From: Lachnospiraceae bacterium
Lineage (GTDB): Bacteria; Bacillota; Clostridia; Lachnospirales; Lachnospiraceae
Length of the DNA stretch: 64,000 bases
Direction of reading: 5' to 3'
Assembly: GCA_022769665.1 (NCBI GenBank)
Contig: JALEIR010000010.1
Coordinates: 62,001-126,000, forward strand
In this document: positions 58,603 through 64,000 of the stretch, in pieces
Numbering within the stretch: the first letter of the stretch is position 1
Layout: each line of letters begins with the position of its first letter
Notes under the pieces: model-generated
What the model saw: the letters and a program-made list of their open reading frames with translations, nothing else
The model's database searches: none
Told to the model about the DNA's origin: nothing
Program-made: the position numbers and the translations under genes

Positions 58603-59445
58603 TTAACCTTTTACCGCTCCCTCCGACACGCCCGCCACGAGAAACTTCGACAATGCAAAGTACAGTGTGACGATGGGAACCGCAATAAATACCGCACCTG
58701 CCGCAAATCTGGTAAACTGTGTCTCATCAAGGTGCGTCAATCCTACCGCCACCGTCCACAAGTCTTTGTTCTTTAAAAGCATGTTGGGCAGAATAAAATC
58801 GCTCCAGGGCCAGGCAAACTGTGTCAGCGCCGTATAAACTATAATGGGCTTCGACAAGGGCAGTGTGATTTTGATAAAGACCTGAAGATTTGTGGCCCCG
58901 TCAACCCGGGCAGCCTCATAAATCGTACCGGATATGGTATCGAAGTATCCCTTTTGCACCAGATAACCCATAGGAGCTCCCGCGGCATAAATCAGTATCA
59001 GGCTCCACAACTGATTAATCAGTCCGAAATTTACCATGATAAGATAAACCGCCGTCATTCCCATAAAGCTGGGGAACATACTTAACACCAACGTAGACTT
59101 CATCAACAGCTTTCTGCTCTTAAACTCAAAGCGGCTGATGGTATACGCTGTGAGAATGACAAGCACCGTTCCAAAAAAACTGGAAAGAACCGCAACAAAC
59201 AACGTGTTTTTCAGCCAATTGGGGTAATCGTACATGGTAGTATCCGTAAACAGCCTTTTGTATCCCGCAAGGCTTAAGGTGTCCGGGAAAAACCCTTCAA
59301 TATCGTATATGGAACCGCTTTTTGAGAAGGAGGCCAACACAAGCCACAGTACGGGAAATACGAACACCACACACACCGCAATCAGTACGATATGCGTAAG
59401 AAAGGAATCCATCCAATTTCCGATTAAAAAACGTTTCTTTTTCAT
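58603..59445 (-). CDS. sugar ABC transporter permease (MalG-like)
   Basis: EAARVDGATNLQVFIKITLPLSKPIIVYTAL EAA motif. Confidence 0.92.
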   Translation of the reverse strand: MKKKRFLIGNWMDSFLTHIVLIAVCVVFVFPVLWLVLASFSKSGSIYDIEGFFPDTLSLAGYKRLFTDTTMYDYPNWLKNTLFVAVLSSFFGTVLVILTAYTISRFEFKSRKLLMKSTLVLSMFPSFMGMTAVYLIMVNFGLINQLWSLILIYAAGAPMGYLVQKGYFDTISGTIYEAARVDGATNLQVFIKITLPLSKPIIVYTALTQFAWPWSDFILPNMLLKNKDLWTVAVGLTHLDETQFTRFAAGAVFIAVPIVTLYFALSKFLVAGVSEGAVKG

Positions 59446-60746
59446 CGATAGGTATCCTCCTTTTTATACGCATTGCTTCTCACATAGGTAAGCAGGGAGA
59501 AGGCTGAGGTAATCACAAAGATAATCAGGCTGATTGCCGCACCGATACCGTAATAGTTATTGTCAATAGACAGATTGTAAAGCCAGTTGATCAACAAATC
59601 CGTATCGCTTGCCAGGAAATATCCCTCGTTGTACAAGCCGCCTCTCAGGAAATAAAAGATGCCGAAATTGTTAAAGTTGTTTACAAAGCTTGTAATCAGC
59701 ACAGGCGTTGTGGAAAACACCACAAAAGGCAGCGTTATCTTGACAAACTGTTTCCATTTGGACGCTCCGTCAATGCTGGCCGCATCATAAAGCTCCGTAT
59801 TCATGTTGGAAAGAATACCCGTTGCCAACAGCATGGAAGTGGGAATGGATATCCATGCATTCACCAGGATTCCGATAACCTTTGCCTTCAGTCCCGCGTC
59901 AATATCCAGAAATCCCACGGCACTTCCGCCGTTTGCCGTTATGTAATAATTGATGGGCCCGCCGTAGGAAAACATAAACTTAAATCCAAGAAGCGTAATA
60001 AACCCCGGAACCGCGTAAGCCAATATGGGAAATGCCCTCCAGAAAGCTTTCCCCCTGACACACTTTTTGTTTAACAGCAGTGCAAGTCCCAATCCGCCGA
60101 AATAATTAATCAAGGTTGCAGCAAAAGCCCAGATTAGATTCCATCCCAGAATTTTAAAGAAGGTATCCTTAATTTCAGACAGTGCAAGCACCTTCGCAAA
60201 ATTGTCCAGGCCGACCCAGTCCACCAGCTCCGGCGGCACAATGTCTCCGCCGTAGTTGGTAAAAGCAATCAGAATCATAAACACTATCGGCAGTACATTA
60301 AAGATTAGCACCCCCGTTACCGGAACAGCCAGCGCTATGATATAGAACTTTTTATCACAGAAAATGCTGCATGCTTTTCCGAATGTCGGAAGTGTCCCGC
60401 CCTGTCTTAATTTGATATCGCACCTTTTCACATCATTGATATTCGATTTGTGGATTCCTATGAAAAAGACGGTAATAACAAACGCAAGCAAGCCTCTCAA
60501 CAACATCATGATGGAATCATCCCCTTCGATTCCCAGCCATGCATTTCCTTTCACCGTACCGAGAGTAAAGAAACCCACCATATCCTCGGCGCCGGCCACC
60601 ACAAGGTATACGATATAGCTGACAAAACAAGCCAAATAGAGGATGCCTTTCACCCACTGTCTCTGTAAAAGCTGTCCCGTCCCCATGATTACCATGGATG
60701 CCTTCACCGGAAAGGATGTCTGCGAACCCTCTGTTTTCCGGTTCAT
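59442..60746 (-). CDS. sugar ABC transporter permease (MalF-like) with extra N-terminal membrane region
   Basis: YDAASIDGASKWKQFVKITLPFVVFSTTPVLI; ~120-aa N-terminal extension with TMs; 4-nt overlap with next gene. Confidence 0.9.
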   Translation of the reverse strand: MNRKTEGSQTSFPVKASMVIMGTGQLLQRQWVKGILYLACFVSYIVYLVVAGAEDMVGFFTLGTVKGNAWLGIEGDDSIMMLLRGLLAFVITVFFIGIHKSNINDVKRCDIKLRQGGTLPTFGKACSIFCDKKFYIIALAVPVTGVLIFNVLPIVFMILIAFTNYGGDIVPPELVDWVGLDNFAKVLALSEIKDTFFKILGWNLIWAFAATLINYFGGLGLALLLNKKCVRGKAFWRAFPILAYAVPGFITLLGFKFMFSYGGPINYYITANGGSAVGFLDIDAGLKAKVIGILVNAWISIPTSMLLATGILSNMNTELYDAASIDGASKWKQFVKITLPFVVFSTTPVLITSFVNNFNNFGIFYFLRGGLYNEGYFLASDTDLLINWLYNLSIDNNYYGIGAAISLIIFVITSAFSLLTYVRSNAYKKEDTYR

Positions 60747-60787
60747 CGTCCTTCCCCCTTTCTTTCCTGTCTCAAATTCCCCTCTCG

Positions 60788-62254
60788 TTATTTCAAGGTA
60801 TAAATTGCATTATAAATATCCTGATCCACCTTCTGAATCGCCTTTTCAATATCCTGCTTCGATGCGTATTTTGGGGTCTCACCCTTCGCTTCTCTGAAAG
60901 GATCCTTTGCAATATCCCCCAGCAGGGTCTGGGCCGGAACCCATATCTGGTCAACCGCCTTGATGGAAGGCATCAGATAAATTCTTCCTGCTGCCAGACT
61001 GTTGAAAATCATATCCGTCACACCGCCGGAGCTTTCCGCTACATCGGAACGCGTGGGGGCGATTCCCAGCATATCCATACGTTTTTGAATCATCTCATAG
61101 CTTGTGGCAAAATTTACAAACTCTATACATGCATCTCTGTGCTCCGTGTAGGAACTGATTCCGTATCCGTTGACACCGCCCATGACAACCGTTTCTACCC
61201 AGTCCTGCTCCGACATCTTTGCACTGTCCTTCGACAAATCCCCATCCGCAGGCATCCTTGACGGAAGCTCTGTCATCCTCAGATTCTCCCTGGCTTTTGC
61301 CTCCGCATCCTCCGCACTGATCCCGCTCTCCTCATATTTCAGGGCCAACTTACTGATAAATAAGCTGTAGGTATCCGGTGTGGACACGGCACAGAAATAG
61401 GAGCCGTCCGCCAGTTTCTCATAGCGGTTCAAAGTAATTGTATCATCAATGCACCCTTCATTCATCAGTGCTGCCATCTGCCTGAGTCCAAGCAGTCCTG
61501 TAGCCGCTTCCCCTTTGGACATTCCGATGTCCGCGGAGTTTAAGGTACCGTCTTCATTTTTGCCGAACACATAAGCCCCGTATGAGAATAAAAACTCCCC
61601 GTTCAGATACAGATTGTTGAAGGAAGACATAAAGCCGTACTGACTGTCTCTGTTGGCGCTTGTATCCGTATCCCGTAAAATTTTGGAATAAGCATACAAA
61701 TCATTCCAGTTTTCAAAGAAATCCGCCACACCGTTTTGATTTTCATCCCACTGTGTCTGCCAGTCTTCCGGCATCATATCTTCTCTGTAAAAAAGCATTG
61801 GCTCCTGAATATTGACGGGAATACCGCAGCAGTAGACCTCTCCGTCAATATTGATTTTAAATGCCTCCCAGGCTTCCTCAGGGGTATAAGCATAACAGTC
61901 CAGTTTCTCAATATCAAGCGGCAGAATATGATGATCTTCCGCATAAGTCATCAGCTTATCATTGGCCTGATAGATGACATCGGGGCCATATCCGTAAGGG
62001 CCGTTGGCAGCCAGGTCCGAATATTCATCCATATTGGCATCCACCGCCTGTATGCCTTTGTCCCTGTAGGCTTCGTTAAAGGCATTCAGAAGCTCATCCA
62101 GATATCCCTCCAGCTTTGCTGTATCGTTTTCCAGAATGCGAAGGGTAATCACCTCGTCCCCGGAAGTCTCCTTTGCACCGTTGCCGCAACCGGTCATTCC
62201 CACAGCCAAAGCCGCTGTCAGGAAAAGCGCTGTCAATCTCTTACATCTGCTCAT
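60788..62254 (-). CDS. sugar ABC transporter substrate-binding lipoprotein (maltodextrin type)
   Basis: Lipobox VGMTGCGNG; YQANDKLMTYAEDHHILPLDIE...; between permeases and GH13 gene. Confidence 0.88.
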   Translation of the reverse strand: MSRCKRLTALFLTAALAVGMTGCGNGAKETSGDEVITLRILENDTAKLEGYLDELLNAFNEAYRDKGIQAVDANMDEYSDLAANGPYGYGPDVIYQANDKLMTYAEDHHILPLDIEKLDCYAYTPEEAWEAFKINIDGEVYCCGIPVNIQEPMLFYREDMMPEDWQTQWDENQNGVADFFENWNDLYAYSKILRDTDTSANRDSQYGFMSSFNNLYLNGEFLFSYGAYVFGKNEDGTLNSADIGMSKGEAATGLLGLRQMAALMNEGCIDDTITLNRYEKLADGSYFCAVSTPDTYSLFISKLALKYEESGISAEDAEAKARENLRMTELPSRMPADGDLSKDSAKMSEQDWVETVVMGGVNGYGISSYTEHRDACIEFVNFATSYEMIQKRMDMLGIAPTRSDVAESSGGVTDMIFNSLAAGRIYLMPSIKAVDQIWVPAQTLLGDIAKDPFREAKGETPKYASKQDIEKAIQKVDQDIYNAIYTLK

Positions 62255-63935
62255 ACAAAACTGTCCCTCCATTCAGTGTAATGCGGAAACTATAGGGCGA
62301 AACATCACAGGAATCCACTGTCTGATTTCCTGCCGTGTTATTGACAAACAGTTTGATTTTCCTCTCATCTGTCTCATTTTTCAAAACCAACACGTCAGAT
62401 TCCGCATATATTCCAATCCGGCCTTCAGCTGTATTCTGTTCCCGTCTCAGCCTCGACAGGCTTTCTATCAGCCTGTAAATATCACTGTATTCTCCCTTCG
62501 GATTCGCCTTTTCCCAATCCATGCACCGCCTGCAGTCCGGATCATATCCCCCTTCCGTCAGGATTTCCGTACCGTAGAAAATGCAGGGCACGCCGGGAAA
62601 CAGGAATAAGAGTGCCAGTGCCGCCTTCACTTTCCATCTGTTTCTGCCTGTTTCCTTGAAAAATCGATGTGTGTCATGACTGTCCAGAAGATTCAACATC
62701 ATGGTATTGACCGGGTCGATATTTCTCATCAAAAGTTCATTCAGCTTCCAGGCCGCCTGTTCCGCGTTTTTACTTCCCCATGCAAAATAATCCAGGCACA
62801 ATTTCGTGAATGCGTAATTCATAATACTGTCATACTGGTCGCCCCGCAGATAATTTGCGGCGTCATGCCAGTTTTCACCGATAATTACTGCATCTCTTTT
62901 CACTTTTTTCATTCTTTCCCTGAATTTTCTCCAGAAATAATGACTGATTTCATCCGACACATCCAAGCGCCAGCCGTCAATATCATATTCCGTCAGATAA
63001 TGGGTCCCGATATCCATCAGGAATTCCTGTACCTCCTCATTGGAAGTATTCAGCTTCGGCATATAATCGCAGGCGGCAAAGGTCTCGTAATTATCTCTCT
63101 GTTGGTTTATCCTGTCACCCCTGATGACAAACCAGTCAAAGTACGGTGATTCTTTCCCTTTTTTCAGCACATCCTGAAACTGTGCCAGATTCTCACTGCA
63201 ATGGTTAAACACTGCATCCAGCACCACACGCATTCCCCTGGTGTGTGCAGCATCTACCAATTCCTTTAGGTCCTCATTGGTGCCAAACTGAGGATCCACC
63301 CGATAATAGTCGCTGATATCATATTTATGGTTTGAGACGGATGTAAATACCGGGGTCAGATAAACCGCATTGCACCCCAACTCTTTGATATAATCCAGTT
63401 TCTCCGTAATCCCTCTGATATCACCGCCCGCAAAGGTCTTCGGCGTGGGAATATCGCCCCATCTGCAGTTAATATAGGATGTATCCTTCTCTTTGTTTCC
63501 CATGCGGAATCTGTCCACAAATATCTGATAGAATACCGCCTGCTTCATCCATGGCACACATTCCATGATATCCGCCTGATTAATATAAGGATACTGAAAA
63601 AAGTTGTAAAAGCCAAGTGCAAAATCGTAGTTTTCCGTCACCCCGTCCTCTGAGAAATAAAAATTCTTTTCACCGTCATTTATGTAAAACACATAAGCAA
63701 GCCTTGTATCCTCCAGAGAGAGCCTTACCTCGTAAAAGTCAAACAGCTCACCTGTATATGCTTTCCTCATATCCGCCGTTTTCTGTGTTTGTCCGATGAC
63801 ATATTTACTCTCATATATTACCTGCGCACGGCTGATGTCGTTTTTTGCCGTGCGCAGTCTCAATACAATTTCATTTGGTGCAACCGGAAAACAATATGAC
63901 GAATCCACAATATGCTGTATTGCACATCTGTTCAT
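62241..63935 (-). CDS. GH13 alpha-amylase family enzyme (neopullulanase/maltogenic amylase-like)
   Basis: FYQIFVDRF...GGDIRGITEKLDYIKELGCNAVYLTPVFTSVSNHKYDISDYYRVDPQFG...VVLDAVFNHC...DGWRLDVSDEI...LLDSHDTHRF. Confidence 0.95.
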   Translation of the reverse strand: MNRCAIQHIVDSSYCFPVAPNEIVLRLRTAKNDISRAQVIYESKYVIGQTQKTADMRKAYTGELFDFYEVRLSLEDTRLAYVFYINDGEKNFYFSEDGVTENYDFALGFYNFFQYPYINQADIMECVPWMKQAVFYQIFVDRFRMGNKEKDTSYINCRWGDIPTPKTFAGGDIRGITEKLDYIKELGCNAVYLTPVFTSVSNHKYDISDYYRVDPQFGTNEDLKELVDAAHTRGMRVVLDAVFNHCSENLAQFQDVLKKGKESPYFDWFVIRGDRINQQRDNYETFAACDYMPKLNTSNEEVQEFLMDIGTHYLTEYDIDGWRLDVSDEISHYFWRKFRERMKKVKRDAVIIGENWHDAANYLRGDQYDSIMNYAFTKLCLDYFAWGSKNAEQAAWKLNELLMRNIDPVNTMMLNLLDSHDTHRFFKETGRNRWKVKAALALLFLFPGVPCIFYGTEILTEGGYDPDCRRCMDWEKANPKGEYSDIYRLIESLSRLRREQNTAEGRIGIYAESDVLVLKNETDERKIKLFVNNTAGNQTVDSCDVSPYSFRITLNGGTVLYEQM

Positions 63936-63956
63936 GTTAAGTTCTCCTGCCGCTTT

Positions 63957-64000
63957 TTATTTTTCTACTGTAATTGTCATTGTCTCAGCGTCAACCGTAA
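63957..64000 (-). CDS. C-terminal end of an unidentified CDS (partial)
   Basis: minus strand ...TVDAETMTITVEK-stop, open to the window edge. Confidence 0.35.
   Translation of the reverse strand, partial: TVDAETMTITVEK

Overview
This is a ~64 kb chromosomal window that looks like a Clostridia/Lachnospiraceae-type Firmicute. The taxonomy is inferred from gene content and codon style and was not tested. Most of it is core metabolism and information processing. Main blocks: hexuronate genes (uxuA end, uxuB-like); an aminoglycoside-acetyltransferase-like GNAT beside a 52-bp tandem hairpin array; htpG with a perfect CIRCE; ilvE; a diguanylate cyclase / MBL-RNase / thyX / folA operon; tRNA-Gly; HD-GYP; glycoside hydrolases GH35, GH3, GH53 and GH43; ACT-hom-lysC; lipid kinase and PAP2; an SfsA-MutY fusion; nrdD/nrdG; a J-domain / DUF5685-like / zinc-ribbon cluster; a TldD/TldE pair; rpsO-pnp; the rimP-nusA-ylxR-ylxQ-infB-rbfA-nrnA-truB-ribF operon; and a maltodextrin-type ABC/GH13 locus. 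I found no CRISPR array, prophage or transposase. The most interesting candidates are: (i) a riboswitch-like leader upstream of nrdD, with a consensus-like promoter, a P1 helix and a mutually exclusive terminator; (ii) an independent mini transcription unit downstream of lysC with a perfect TTGACA-17-TATAAT promoter, a 28-aa lysine-rich ORF and a 13-bp hairpin; (iii) the 52-bp tandem array; (iv) the SfsA-MutY fusion; and (v) structured leaders at GH53, rpsO and pnp. All readings are by eye. No database search, folding program or alignment was run.
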